Assembly (NCBI GenBank): GCA_008711295.1
Contig: VUYV01000020.1
Span: 5,737,254 to 5,801,253 of the forward strand
DNA length: 64,000 nt
Direction of reading: 5' to 3'
Source: Anarhynchus alexandrinus
Taxonomy: Eukaryota; Chordata; Aves; Charadriiformes; Charadriidae
In this document: piece by piece, positions 10,401-24,500 of the stretch
Numbering within the stretch: position 1 is the first letter of the stretch
Layout of the letters: each line of letters opens with the position of its first letter
Made by a program: the position numbers and the translations under genes
The notes under the pieces: model-generated
What the model was told of the DNA's origin: nothing
Database searches by the model: none
The model's input: the letters and a program-made list of their open reading frames with translations, nothing else

Positions 10401-13400
10401 TGAACGGTGCTATTTAAACAGTAAGCTTCTTGGATACCTACGGTCAAACGGGGCAGAAAACAGGTGTAACAATGAAGCCCTCTGTGACTCAACCCTAGTC
10501 TAAGGCTGCCCTCTCTTGGAGATTATCAGTTGCTGCACTGGTCGCAGAGGGATTTCCAACTAAAGAGTTATCCTTCCATCTTTGCTTTGCAACTGACCCT
10601 TGCTTTTACATCTTTTTTAAAAAATGTTGGTTGTTATTTTGGAGGAACCGCTAGAAAGTTTCAAAATAATTCAAGACACTTGCTGCTGTGTTCACCTCGG
10701 GGCAGGCAACTGCTGTAGAGGTGAATTTTTTATCCCCCCCCCCCCTTAGAAACAAGGAAGGTTGATGGAAAATTAGAGATAAAACAACTTTTCAAAACAT
10801 TTACTTAAATGCAGCAAGGGTGGAGTTCCAAGGCGCCAAAGGGATGTAAGTGACCAAACCTCGCTGAATTTTTGGAGGGATTTCAACATCTAAGTACCTC
10901 AATGCCATAAGAAATCTTGCCCTGTGCTAGTTTGCAGTGTCCTAAATCTTCTAGCTGATCATATATGATTTTGAATTTTATTCTACTTAAATGTTTCAAG
11001 TAACATCATCTTAAGAAGGTATATGGACTAAAAGTTGTCTTTGGCTAAAATAATGCTGAAATATTTGTTTAGATTTAACTAGACTGGCAAGTTAGGCTGG
11101 TAGACCTGTTTATCCAGCCTCATCTGATTCCTAGAACAGATGATGTGTATTTTATTCATCTGTCAAGGTTAAAAAAAAATTCACCCAGGTGATTTAAGGT
11201 GGTGATTTAAACTTCATGTGGTTGGTTCACAGACAACTCTCCTATCTTGGTGTTAAAGCCCATCTTCATAGATTTTAGTGAGTAGTTTATTGTTTGTTGG
11301 AGAAAACATATTTGAACACATGTACTAGTCTAGGAGCTTATGCATTTTATTTTACCGAAATGCTGCCATGGAGCCTGATTTTTTTTNCCCCCCCCTTCCC
11401 CTTCATGTGATATCTTGAGGCCAGAGGAGAGATTCTTGCCCTGATCCGTGTTCCTGGTCAAGCTAAATATGCCCTTTATACTGAGAGTAAACCAACAGAG
11501 GGAAGATAGTAAGGCTTGCAGAAGGGAGACAATCCAGAGCTGTGCTGTAGGTCACTCAGTAAGACCATGACAGCTTAAATTGTTTCCGCTTAACTTGTTT
11601 TCAAGAATATCCTCTCAAAGTGAGCCTACCTGCCTTTGGGTTGAGAACTGAAAAGGGCTAAATTACTTTTTGGCTTGTCTGGGGTCATGTTATTTGTCAC
11701 TTCTTAATGGAATTCTAGAAACTTGAGATCACCCCAGCACGATCTTCTGTCAGTGTCTGGGCTGGACAAGGATTCAGACAAGCCTTTGACCGTCACGTAT
11801 TCCCAACAGCGTTCTTCAGCTCACTGAATTGGTATCTGTTGTCGGTTCTGCTACAGCAATTCCAATGGAGAAAATGCTTTTTCTTTTCCCAGGAGAACAA
11901 GGAAACTAACTGATTAACTCCTGTTGGCTCACCAAAGTTTTAGCATCCTTCAAAGATGTCCAACTAAAAAAGGGGTATTTTGAATTTATGTCTCTGACAG
12001 GACTAGCTTTTCAAGGGTGAAATAAGTTATCTTCTATGTTCCTCCTGTGCAGTGAACAATCCTTCTGTTTGTCAAGACTAGAAAATGCCCAGCTTTTGTT
12101 CTCTTTGCACAAGCTGATGTTTGAGAACTTTCTCCTGTGGTTGGAGCGTGTTCTTTCCAGAGCCTGTAGGGGGTGGAAAATTTTTATGGCCTCAATCCTT
12201 AATTCAGAGATGCTGGATTTGTAGCCACTGTAATAGCAGGAATTTTAAGAGCATCCTTCCCCAAGATGCTTTGGACTTTAAGCTAAGGTGGAATAAATCT
12301 TTTCAGATCGGTTGCTCTAACGCCTGGCTACGATCAGAACTGTAACAAGTGCTGTTCTGATTGGATTCAGTCTAGAACTGCTACTGCAAGATTTGGCTTT
12401 CGGTTTGTTTTTTTTTTTTTTACGGGCTTCAGTTGCTTGTAGCTACCAAGGCATTTCCGCATGGAAAATTGAAATAACTAGCTAGTCAGTTACCTGTAGT
12501 GTTTAACATGTCTCACTGCATTTTAAAGATTAGGACAGCCGGTAGTGATTTATATAGATATATCTGGTGTTCTGATGTTCTCAGATCCTTGAGTTGCGGC
12601 TCCTAACCAGTGAGGTCTCAGCATGTTTCAGATGAGGTACAAAGTGAAACTTGTTCTCTTGTCTCCCTTTTCTTGCTGGAGAGGAAAATCAGCAGCACAG
12701 GAAGACCAGGGTGTCTTTTAGCATCTGCCCCACTGAGGTGTTGGGTCTGACATGACTGTTTCAAAGTCTTCCTTTCTCCAATGCCTTCTGCATCTCGACA
12801 TGCTGCTGCTCGTCCTTTTCAAATAAGCTGCAAAGGAAGGAAGGAGGAGGCATGACCCCTGCAAGCAAAATTTCCTGTACTGTCCAAATAACTTTTTTAC
12901 TCTTGCCCTTCTAGCACTGAACCTCTTGTGTGACATTCATTGCTCCTCCCTCTGTGTCATTTTTCATTCACAGCCCCAGTAGCTCTCTTCAGGGTAATTA
13001 ACATCTCAGTCTCCACCGTTCCTCCACATCAAGATCCAATTTCACATAAATGCAGATGGCGACAAGGACCAAGAGAGAGAGGACAAGGAGGTAGCAGCAC
13101 AGGAGGGACAGCAGCTGGGTGGAGTGGAAGACTCGCTGGGAAAGATTGTCATTCGATGTGTCTCCCAGAGCAGTCTTCTCCCTTATTCCCTTTTGCAGTA
13201 CAAGGGCAACACGTAAGCGCTTTTAACCTTCTGAAGGGCAATGTCCTCGCAGTCTCCTTTACGGTGACAGAAGAGAGCATCTTACAGGGTTAGAAAGTAG
13301 TTTAGTTGGCCAGTGACAGTCAGGCTCCTGTGAAATCCCTTGGTATGGCTGCCCTTGGGGGCTGTACAGAAGGTTTCTATTATGATTTGAAACTGCAGGG

Positions 13401-16400
13401 TTCCCTGTCCGAGAGAGCAAGTGAAGGAGTTCCAGTGTCGGTGCAAAGACCAGTTTTTATAAAAACAGAAAAAGGCAGGTCAGAAGAGGGATTTCACAGT
13501 GGGGCGCAGCTACAGATTGCGCTGTGAGATAAAATGCTCACCAGTCAGAGTGGGCAGCAGTGTGCGACCACAGGTTCCTGTAGCTACCGACTGATGGCTG
13601 GCTTCCTGCACAGCACCTTCTGTCTGAAACGGGGTGGCAGGCTCTGGCTGCAGGCTGTCCCTCCGTGAGATATTGAAGCTGACTTTCCCTACCTATTGTC
13701 AGGGCTCTTACAAGAACCTAATATCCCTGTCTATGTCAAAATGGGATTGAAATTGGGCAGCTAGATTTAAAAAGGGAGAATAAAACCAAACCCCTGTCTG
13801 GTAAGAGGGGCAAGAAGGACAGCAGAAATGACTCAATTTGCTGCTTCTACCTTAACAAATGTGGTAAGATTTATTATTTTATTTTTACAACAGCTCAGTT
13901 TTTTTGCATTATGGAGCTTTTTTAAAAATCTGGTGACCTATTTTGATGTCAGACTTCAGGTAAAACACATTGGAAAATCCTAAGACAATATCTTTTACAA
14001 TTGTGTTTCACACATGATATAAGCAAAACACTGCCAAAGAGTGGAAAGTATTTAGTTTTCTCCCTCATTGTAGGCTCTGTCTCTGAGTATTGGCAAGACA
14101 AGCCACCAAAAGAGGAGTAGAGCTAATGATGTTTGAACCCAATTGACCTGTGATCCATTTCCCTCCTGGCTTACACACCACAATGAGCCTCCTTTGTCCT
14201 GTCTTCCCCTGTCTGGGGTCCAGAAAGGGTCTGGGGTAAGAAAGACTATTTGCAGTGACTAGTGAAGAACAACATCCATGCTGGTTGCCTGGCTGCTACC
14301 AGCCAAGAAGCGTCATAGCCAAGTGTCTCCTTCACTCTCCCCAAATGAGGCATGAATTTGAATATAGCTCATCTTCTCAGCTGCTAATTCTCAGGTAGTG
14401 AGTTGGAATATTATTATTGGAGAGATTTCCCCTGTGTATGTTTTAACTGAAATTGGCCAACAGATTCAAAAATAGTAGCAGCAGACTAGATGAACAGACT
14501 GTAAAAATACACCTTGCTTTTTAAGAAATGGAGGGAAAAAAAAACCTAGCAGAGTTCAGCTATCCTATTGTAAATATTCTCTTTTTTCTAAACTGGAAGT
14601 TAGCTGAGAAATTAAACCCCTTTGACTCTCTTCGTAAATACAGAACCAAGACTGGAAATTTATGGGAAAGGTGGAGCATCCTCTTTTCTGCTCGGCCTCT
14701 GAAGCCGTTCCCCAAAAGGTGGCAGTCTCTGCTAGCAGGAATGTGTCGCGCTCTGGCAGATGGATGCTTTTCCTTAAGGTTCATTCAGTTTTGTGTTCTG
14801 CATTGGTTGGGGTGTTTTTCCCTTCTCTCCTCCCCCTTAACCTTTATCTTTCAAACGAGACCAGCAGCCTGTATATTTGACAAATATTTGTCTAGCACTG
14901 TAAATGCACACAGACTTAAAAATGACCTTTGAGTTAAACCAGAGCAGATTCCCACACAAAAAGGAATAAGTTTTAGTTAGGTTTTTTTTCCCTAAGCTGT
15001 ATAAACAGAAATTATTATAATGCATGCTATGAATGCTTCATCTCTCTGTGGCTGGGCTTCCACAGCTTTCTAAAATGTTGTTCCCTAAAGACTGCCAAAG
15101 GCCTGGACCTGTACTCTCCAGTTATAAGCAAAGCTTCCTGACTTCTCCAGTGTTTGCTCAGTTTGGGGTCAGATCCGAAGGACCCAAAGCTGTCCCTGTG
15201 TCATAATTCAGACCCTGTGGAGCCAGCACTCTCTGCTTACCAATGTTGTTGTGGTGGAGCTCTATTTTACTTCCCCGCCTGGACACTACAGCTCCACAGG
15301 CACAGTTATTCCTGAGCTACTGCTGGCTCTGACCGCAGCAGCTAGCCTGTGGATCCTCCTGCAAGATCCGGCCAGTGGTCATCACAGGATGAGAGGGAAT
15401 GCAGTCCATACCCTGATGTTTCCACCCCCATTACATCCTTATACACATGATTTCCTCATCTACTTCTGTAGTCTTCTCCTGGGAGAGCTCAATGAATCTA
15501 AGGAAAGGAGTGGGAAATGTCTGAAGAAGCAGCTAATTCTGTCCTTCCATTTGGGGACAGAAACCCAAGTTTACCTCTTGGGACACTCTCAAAGGCACGT
15601 GCTGGTTGTTGCTTAAAAACAAATGGAAAAACAGACTTTCTGGAATGGCTCTTTTGCACTTAGGAGCCTGACAATTCTATTTCAGGCCCTTTTTGAAGTA
15701 GGGCTAAATTAACAAGGGTATTCTAGAGGCAAATTCACCAGGACTGAGCTGTTTCTACTGTGCAGGCACTCTAAAGTAGCTTTGTCTTTACAGCATGACA
15801 ATTTCCATGTCAGTCTGGTTGGAAGGAAAGGTTCTTCATATGAATAATAATTCAAACTAGCATGGTACCATTAGAAATTTCATTTAACTTAGCTGTTTAT
15901 ATTGGTGAGTCTGTTCTAGGACTGTCTCTCTTTTTAAAAAAAAAATATGCATTGGTTAACAAATCTGACTTACCTTCACTCAAAAATTATATGACTTGGA
16001 ATGAAAACCTGGATTGTGGCGGTGGTGGTGTGTTGTTTGTTTTAAGGATGCATTTGTCTGCCAGTCTGTGGGGAATTGATGAGTGCGAAATCCAGATGCT
16101 TGCCTCACTAGTGATTTTTGGAAGAGCCTTTGGTTCCACTGTTGCCTGCATTGAGGCTTCACGCAATGGAATAAGTAGTCAAAAGCCAACAGCACAGAAA
16201 AGGGCTAAGGGCAGCTCCACATCAGAGAAGGCAGATTGGAGCTAGAGACGATTCAGATCAGAGTAGTAGTAATTGTCAAAGGCACTGAATAGCTTGTGTA
16301 CAACAGCAGATAGACTTGGAACTTCCTTTCTTGGAAAGAAGCCACTGAGAAAGGATGGACAAGTGTCTTTTGATGCCACAGGGAAGGAGAAGATGAAAAG

Positions 16401-17500
16401 GAATTAGTTGTTTGCTGCTGCTTATAACTTGGGATCCAGGGGATGTGAAAAATTAAAGTGGGTTTGGGGTTTAAAGCAAGGGGGGGTGGTTTGTAACGTC
16501 ATCTAAGCCATTGAGCAGAGACTAGGGGTGCTAGAACTTCACATCGGTTCAAGAGTTCTGGATTTAAGGAGTCTCACAGGAGACCTGTGAATTGTGTTGA
16601 CCCCGGCAGAGTAATCTGGTGAGGTGTTACTACATACTTGTGCTTGTCTTATGTTTTTTTTCCCCAAGCATCTGGTATTTGCCAGTGTAGGAAACAAGCT
16701 AACCAAGGCTGCAGAGACTGATGTGGCCAAAAGATGGTCCCATCCACTACTGGTGTTGCAATGTTTTGGTTTGGTTTTTTTTAAATGCCATGATATATAC
16801 TTTTCATGTGGATAAGAACCAGTTTGAAAGTCAAATTATTATGGTCTTTAAAGGTTTTCTTTCTCTTTCTTTTTAAATAATCACAACTTCTAAGTAACTT
16901 TCCTTCTTTTAGAGAAATATTTCACATACGTAATAGGAAATTAGGTGATCCAGATTATTTCACAGTAGGTGTAGAATTTGCTTCCCTTTTTTTACCCTCC
17001 CCCCTCTTCTTGGCTTTGCACAATGCAGTTCCTCACTAGGGGCCAGATTCTGGGAGATGAATGTCGCAGCTCCCACAGAAAGTTTCCTGGAGGCATTTGG
17101 CAGAGGAAAAAACACCTTTTTTTTTTTTTTTTTTCTATTGGNTTTACTCATGTCTTGATTAAAGGAAAAAAGAAAAAGAAACAAACAAAAAAAACCAAAA
17201 AAAACCAGCTAGCCGGTTCCTCCCTTGTGTATAGAAGTACAGTGTCCCTGTTGGCCATGAATACGTTGCATGAATACTTAAATGCAGACAAGCTGCCACT
17301 GGCATTAAAATCATTCATGAAAGTGTTTCCATTACAGGTTTTCAAAACTCTTTCTTTCCCAGTTAAATTTCTGTTTATTTTTGTAAACTGGCACTCAAGA
17401 CCCATTGAAACACTGGAAACCTACTTGTTTAGGTGCTATCTAAGCTGTCCAGGGTGGTGGAGTGGTCAATAATCTTTGTCCCAAAGATTTTTGGTTTAAG
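7473..17500. other. Intergenic, no protein gene seen
   Basis: About 10 kb without a recognisable exon. It contains low-complexity patches: C/T/G-rich sequence at 9225-9300, a 12-base C run at 10734-10745, and A/T homopolymers with ambiguous bases at 8560, 11387 and 17142. Open frames such as 14528-14932 (+) and 16978-17472 (+) are chance or homopolymer-derived; the latter runs through an A-rich tract giving poly-Lys. A transcript from the CpG island could cross this region, but no exon can be proved. Confidence 0.5.
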
Positions 17501-17559
17501 GTAGATGAGAATGTCCCTTTTCTAAAAAGAAAAAAAAAAAGTATCACTTTTTTTTCTTT

Positions 17560-18245
17560 GTTATATTTCTATAATCTACTAGGGAATAAATTTCCTAATC
17601 AGATAAGGAAAGGAATGAATGTTAAATGCACATTGCTCTAAAATAGACCTGGAGTTTTAGTTTCTTTGGATCTCTGTTGCAAAGATGTTTGGATCAAAGG
17701 TTATTTCTTTAATGACAAATAAATTGCATTAAACACAATTATATGCCTTTCATGAAGATTCAAAGACAGAGCTTGTCAGCCATGCAAGTATTTTGGTACA
17801 TGCATTACAGGTTTCTTTTGGGCTGGGCAACTTCTAATTTAATTTAATAAATGAGTGGGGGAGAATCATATTTATAATAATAAAATCAGTGTTTCAGAAG
17901 AAGAGAGTTAGGAGCCTGTTTACTGCCTTCAGTGGGCTTTAGATCAGAAGCAAAATTATCACAGTTATCTCTAATGCCCTTAAAATTATTGTAATAAGCT
18001 TCCTTTTCTTCTCTTCAGTATCCACGTGGAAAATCTTGTAATCTCTGCTAATTTTGAGGCAACAGTTTCCCTGACTTTATTAGAGGTTTTCCAGAACTGT
18101 GTTAATGAAACAATGAGACATGACAGGTTGGGTGTTATGGTCTAATAACGATCTGCCTTGGAGGTTAATGGCACTTGGCTCACAGCCTCCTGGTAATAGG
18201 CAGCGTGTGCGCTAACTGCCCAGGTGTAGCATTATTAATTCACTT
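17560..18245. promoter_or_regulatory. AT-rich block resembling a conserved noncoding element
   Basis: About 690 bp of non-repetitive AT-rich sequence dense in TAAT and ATTA cores, with GATAA and CCACGTGG motifs and no long open frame. This texture is typical of conserved developmental enhancers. Conservation cannot be measured here, so the call is by appearance only. Confidence 0.25.
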
Positions 18246-20960
18246 TGGTTTACTCCAGGCTGTATGTGCATCATTGAAACATTCGGCCCTTCGTTCTTCA
18301 GCCCCGGCATAGCCTGGTGTTTGAGGACAATGGCAAGATCTTGCCAAATAAAAGTAATGCCTCTCAAAATAGGGACCCTCTTCTAATGCGTTATGTCGTG
18401 GTGTGTGGGGAGCTGCCTCCTGCAGGAGGGGCAGGAGCAGAGATGGGGCGAGAGGAGCCTTCCTCCTCCCCGGGCAGCAGCACGCCTGGTGCCACGCTCT
18501 CTCGCCCGATGCAAGGCTGTGGCTGGGCACAGAGATGTGCTCGGCTGTCGTCTGCCCCGGCCCCGCTCTCCTCAGAAGATGGATGGTAGACTGGGCTGCG
18601 CCACTTCTGCTACATGCCTTGTGAAAGCTTCACCTTTGACAATTAAACCTCAAGGAGGAAGGGGCTGAAATGCCGTGGGAAGCAGGCAGGAGCCCAATCT
18701 GCTCCCAGGCTTCCTTTCTCCCCACCGCAAGGGCTCTAGAGGTGGATTCCCTTCAGCTGTGGTGGGAATGAGCAAGGGTGGAGGCAGGGGTAGAAGCAGA
18801 GTGGCACAGAATTGCGCGAGACGGGACACACTCCTGGTGACACTGACGTGGTGGTGTATGTCGGTGTGTACCGAGGCAGTGTGCACTCACAAATGTTACG
18901 CTTGTTAGTACTTGAATGATTGTTGTTACTGCAAAGAGAGGTAACAACATGGGACCGCTGAATAACATGTGTAATTAGCTCAAACCTGGGAGAGAGGGGA
19001 CATTTTGTTTAACTGAGGTGTGCTCCTTCTGGAAGAGGAAGAATCCCAGAGGCTTAAGAACAAGCTGTATATGTAATTTCCTTAGATTACAATTCAAACC
19101 GTCCTCCAAATCCTTCTGCTATAGTAAAAATAAGAAAACTGAAACCAAACCACCTACTTATTATTGTATTAACACAGCCAAACAGGCCTGGGGGTATGAA
19201 GTAGAGCACTGAGTAAGTACGCTGCTGGGTGGGAATGACGCAGATGCTGCTTTTGAATGAGACACCACCACCTGCAACTCTGATTTTGTGAGTTACTTAA
19301 CAAACCCAAGCACTGCCCTGCAGCTGGTAGAAAAAGGCCCAGAAGAGCAAATTCAGATCTGATTCTCAGCTGACGAATTTTGCTTGTGGGTCAGCAGGCT
19401 GGGGACCTCAGCATTAACTTCAGACACTGCAGTTGTCATCACGCTGAAGATGTAAAGAATTAATATTTCTGTACTTCGAATCGGTTGCTTAACTAAGAAT
19501 CACTTCCAGGGTGAAATGCCTCCACTGTTTGGAGGCAAGGGGATATAATAGTGCTGTATATTTGGTTTGATGTTTGTCTAGTAGAGTGATTTCTTCTTGT
19601 GGTATGTTTTTGTTTTATTAGTGTTTAAAATAGGAGTTTTTCTCAGCAGTTGTATAACTAGGCTCTGTGGTGATGTTGTCCGGTGATAAAAATAGCCTCT
19701 TACATGGGAGGAGAAACTATGAATTTATAGTGCAAAACAAATCCCTTAAATGTGATCCAGAAAAGGACAGACAGCTGTTTTGGAGTGAAGAATATTAAAA
19801 TATCGTCATTGCTGTGTAATATCTCCTGTCCCAATTCTTTCCGCTGAAACTTCAGTTCCTGAAAAGAGTAAAGGTGCTGCTCCTGTGAGGTGGCCGCTGC
19901 TGCGCTGTTCTCCAGACGCACTGATGGGGTGTCTCTACACGAGACCGATGTCTGCAGCCTAACCACGTGGGAGACCAGGTGTGCTGTGGGATGGAGGGGG
20001 CTCAGGAAGCCACAGCTCTATTTCTGGCTTTGTCAAGGACCTAGCGTATGACCTGGGGAAAGGCACTCTGCCTCTCCCAGCCTGTGTTTCCTTTCCTGTT
20101 TATATAGCCTGCACGCTCTTCAGGCAGAGTTTTCTCTGACTGTGTTCAGTGTCGGATGTCTACTTCTCCTCATCTCTGAAGGGCTATGGCCCTTAACATC
20201 TGCTGGTGGATAAATGAAGAGATGGGGAGGTCCACCATGATCCCGGTGAGGGATTTGCCTGTGAACAGTAAACGCATCTGCTCTTTCCTGTGAAAAATAA
20301 ACGGTTCTTTCTGTCATGACTCTTAAGTTACTGTTTCCACAGTTAAATTGCCTTGATCTAAGTTCCAGAGAATTATTAATATAGTAGCCACTACTTTTTT
20401 TTTTTTTTTTTAAAGGCCAGAATGGACTTGAGCGGGTAGGGTGCTGAAACAATGATTTGTTGCATATAGGTCTCTCTTGATTATTAGAGTACATCATGAA
20501 ACATACTTGTGGTATGGAGTCGTGACAACATTTTATGTGCAAATAAGAATAATTCAGAAAAGATTACTTTGTTAGAGGGGATAATACATGACCAGTGGCC
20601 TGAGATAGGTGAGGCTGCTGCATCCCCAGGTCCAACCAGCAGTGAGGCTGACAATGTATTCCCAGCCAGTAGCAAAAGCAGCATCCCACTCCACTCTCTG
20701 GCCGAGCAGGACAGAGGCTCTCTAGTGAGGGGTGGGGGAAAATAGGTATTTTTTTGGCCCTGGTCTCTGGTAGCCAACTCCTCCATGTTCTTGCCCCTAA
20801 AGATACCCCTGGCTTCCAGGCCCGTTCACCTCCCTATGGGCTAGTTCAGCTCGCTCTTTGTGAGCACTTGCACGCTCACTCTCACGCCTGTGCTCACTCC
20901 ATGGACACACCGGCCCTCACACCTGTGTTCTGACTCCAGTAGCTGCACTCAGACCCTCAT
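18246..20960. other. Intergenic with a small GC-rich patch
   Basis: A GC-rich patch with moderate CpG lies at about 18390-18580. Open frames on both strands through it reflect base composition. A T-homopolymer sits at about 20394-20412. No gene is recognised. Confidence 0.45.
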
Positions 20961-20971
20961 ACACACACACA

Positions 20972-21507
20972 TGTAATAAATAGAGAGTCTCTCACCCAGA
21001 CAGAGAGTTAGTGATGAATTTAATAAGAAGATAGGGCAGGGCGCAGCCAGACAAGTATACCAACCAACTGCTTACATGTGACCAACGTTTTATATCCCCT
21101 TACTTCTCTGTTTTCCCCATGCTTGTTCATCCCCAAATCACCTAAATCTATCCCTCTTACCACCTCTGGTGCCTTCCCTAAACAACCTGTAGTAAGTCTT
21201 GTGCAATCCCAAAATGCTTTTCCACCACATTCCATAATGTCTCCCATACCTCTGGGCAGCAACCCCCCTCCATCCAAAAGGTGCTCTCGTATTGACCCAT
21301 CTTGATGGGTTTCATGCCTGGACACTGGGACTGAGGCCCTACTTGGACAGCACTGAGAGGGCCCAAGCAGGGTGTCCCTTCTTCTAAGTCCTTAATTTGG
21401 ATTCCTGCCTCCCCTTGCGCCTCTGATGCTTCTTCAGGCTTGTGGAGATCAGGCTGTGGTGGGCCGATGGGTCCTGTGATGGGCTTGGGAATAGCCAGGG
21501 CAGGGTA
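20972..21507 (-). mobile_element. LTR-like endogenous retroviral relic (minus strand)
   Basis: Read on the minus strand, an open stretch of about 109 codons (21507 to a stop at 21178, no ATG at its head) is followed by a TATAAAA box (21088-21094). An ATTAAA poly(A)-type signal lies 65 bp on (21019-21024), and the block ends in TTACA at 20972. A compact promoter plus poly(A) signal is the layout of a retroviral U3-R-U5 LTR, and the CA end fits. The open stretch is proline-rich then Trp/Glu-rich, and I cannot assign it to gag, pol or env. No primer-binding site, second LTR or target duplication was identified, so this is at best a solo or degraded copy. The 5' border is not defined. Confidence 0.35.
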
Positions 21508-24500
21508 TTATTTTGGCTTCCCCTCCTGTCACTATCTCTTTGTGCTCATCTGGGCGTGTGCAGATGAATCTTTTATCAGATAACCTAACACTCCTGAGGT
21601 TTTCTTTTTAACTTCATAAATGGCTAGGAAAATGTGAGTAAGCAGGAAAACCCAAATCTGTAGCTGGCTAATGCGTGTCCACCCAATACGCTTACCACCT
21701 GAGAAACGCATGCATCATGCTTGTCAAAACCATATAGCGAAACCTAAGGCAAAACAACACAGCTACTTTTCCATATTAGCGATTCATCTCTTGCTTGCTA
21801 TTTTTTTAAACATCATTCTTTAAACCGTAAGCACAAAACCCTAATTAGTATGCAGAGCAGATATGGCAACTTCAAAACCAGAAATCAAGCAATAAACCCC
21901 AAGGCAACATAACCACGTCTTGGTTGTCACTAGGTTCTTATAGAGGCAATAATGATATATGGAAGCGAATGGCTTTGTGGGAAGATGAGACAGAAGCCAT
22001 TTATAAAGGTTAACACAATTTCTGCACAAAAGTTGAAGGGCTTTATCCGATGATGACGATGTGGGTAACAAACTCCTGGTTTTGTCCTTGTGGCAGATTA
22101 GGTTGCTTATTCTGCTAGTTATTTGTCAGGCTGTTGTCTGTAGCTAGGTGAAAGCTGGCAGGTTCCCTCTTCCGCTCTTGTATCATCTAGTTAATAAATT
22201 CTTCTACAAGCTACCAGCCTTCTTGTCAGCCTGGGCAAATGTCAGACCAGAAAAAAAAAGTCTGCTCTCCACCATTAGCTTCTGCAGAAATGGCTTCTTT
22301 CGCAAATAAAGAAGCACGCTGGAGGAAAGGCACAAGTCGTGAATCTTTCTCTTCCGTGTGATGCTGGGTGGTGGTTGTGTGTTTAGTACAGAGCAACCTT
22401 TTATGAAGAAGCGCTTCCTCCAGTTTGAGCAGGCTGAGCACAGGGCTGTGGCTGGTCACAGCTCGTGTGAGAGTTCGGTGTGGAAATACAAACGGATTAG
22501 TTGACTGCAAGCCGGAATCAGATAGTATCTTGGGCCTTGTCCATGCTAAAAAAATTGCACAGCCTTAACTATTCCAGAGAACTGTGTTTTATGCAACTCA
22601 CAAATACAGTTGAACTGGTACTGCCAGTGTTGTGGTATTTTATATTAGAGTCTCTTTGCTATTCGTTCCCATATATGAAATGATAAATGATGCTGGTAGA
22701 ACATACTTAAATAAAGCTGTTTCCATATCACTGTACCAATGGTCTCAAACAAATGCACTTTCTCACTGTCACAGTGACTGTCTGGTAACTGGGGATGACC
22801 TTGTGCGATGGCAGTTTACACACGTATGTGCATCAGTACGTACAAAGCCTAACTGCAGTTGATAGACGTTTACGTGACTGATAACAGAAGGAGTCTTTAG
22901 GTGAAACCCAGCCCAGACACCATCATCCCCCTACATCTTCAGTAGGAAAGGAGCCGGGTGCGCTGTGCGGGCAGAGAGTCTGCCTCTTCGAGGAGCTCTG
23001 AAAAAGAGATGAGTGGAGATGATGATCGGGTCAAAATGGGTTACTTGGGGAGTAGAGTAAATTAGGATCACAAAATTTGGCCCCAAAACATAATCTGGAA
23101 GGAGAAAACTATATTAATGATAATGCTTTGAGGCACAAGAGGAAGGAGCAGTAGGATAAACAGCTCTGCTGTTTCTTAAAAAAAAAAAAAATCCCCTTAA
23201 TTTTTTTACTGAGATTATTTTCCAGGTGTGAACACGTAAGAGAGCAGTTAGAGCTACTCTGTGAGGTGCCCTTTGCCAGAAGCCTTCTGTCCTCTTCCCG
23301 AATGGGAATTAGTTATATTGTTCTGAGCAGTTGTAGACTAATACTACAATGTTTACCCTTGGAGAACTTGTTATCTATGATAATCTGGGTAAAGCAACAG
23401 CACTTCAAAGCGAAGATAAAACACAGATAAAGATATTTTCCCACCTGTGACCCTATTATTCCACTCTATATTTATTATTCTGTATTTTGATCAGATAGTT
23501 TCTAATTTCTTTTCCTCTCTTCTGATACAATAATTTGTAGGTTTAATTGAGGTTTTCTGAACTGAAAACTGATGCCTAGCACTTTTTTCTTTTCTTTTTT
23601 TCCCACGAGAACCTCTCACTTTGTGGTTGCTTGAGGAAGTTGACTTAAGCAATTTAAAATGTCGTCGTGGCTTATTTAGAAAGGGACACTGGCCGTTAAC
23701 ACAAAAATATATGCCTAAATATGCTAACAGGTGCAAGAGCTGTCTGATCACATGATGGCTACAGGAAACCTATTAACCATAGTGTTTGGGTTAAAGAGAG
23801 GTCATGCTGATAATTAAATACAGAAAGTCAAATTTTTTGCTACATCTCTTTCTTTTTTTTTTCACCTCAGTTTTTCCTGCCACTCCCCGTGCTTACAGCT
23901 GGAAATTTAAGTTTTCTGTGTTCTAGAGTTAGTATGAAAGGTTATGACACTGATTAAAATCAGTGACAGTCATAGCTGTAGTAGGAACAGAAATAGAGGT
24001 GTGAGGTTAAGCAGATGTCAGCGTTCATTATGAACTTCTGAGCTCTTTCAGGTTTCAGGTCACAGCTTCCAAGTACTTTCTACATACTGCTAAAATAAAG
24101 CTCCTGAAAACACATTGTGAAAAATCTGAAGTTATTGTCCCACTGCTTAGATTGCCTTTGGCTCTAGAGGACTTATGTCAGGCACCATTTGGGTTTGTTT
24201 TTTTAGGAGTAGGACTCTTCTTCCTCACTGTAAGGAGAGCACACACACAAAAAAACACCCCTTTGGAGTAGATTTGAACTTTAATAAGGAGGGCCCCTCT
24301 TCTATACTACCTGTTCTATCAGGTCTACAGTCTGAGCATGTGTCAAGGCTGTCTAGCAGCTGAGTACAAGTCTGTTGGCTTTCTGCATCGCAGATTTCTG
24401 TAGGCAGGGGAACCCTGGTGATTCATCCTTTGCTGTGATCCAAAGCATTTCACACCCTTGATATTGATGTGCTTGCTGGTTGAAGCTTTGGTGTGCAAGC

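Noticed and set aside
16978..17472. 164-codon plus-strand open frame
   Set aside because: It runs through T and A homopolymers (Phe and Lys runs) and an ambiguous base; no domain is visible.
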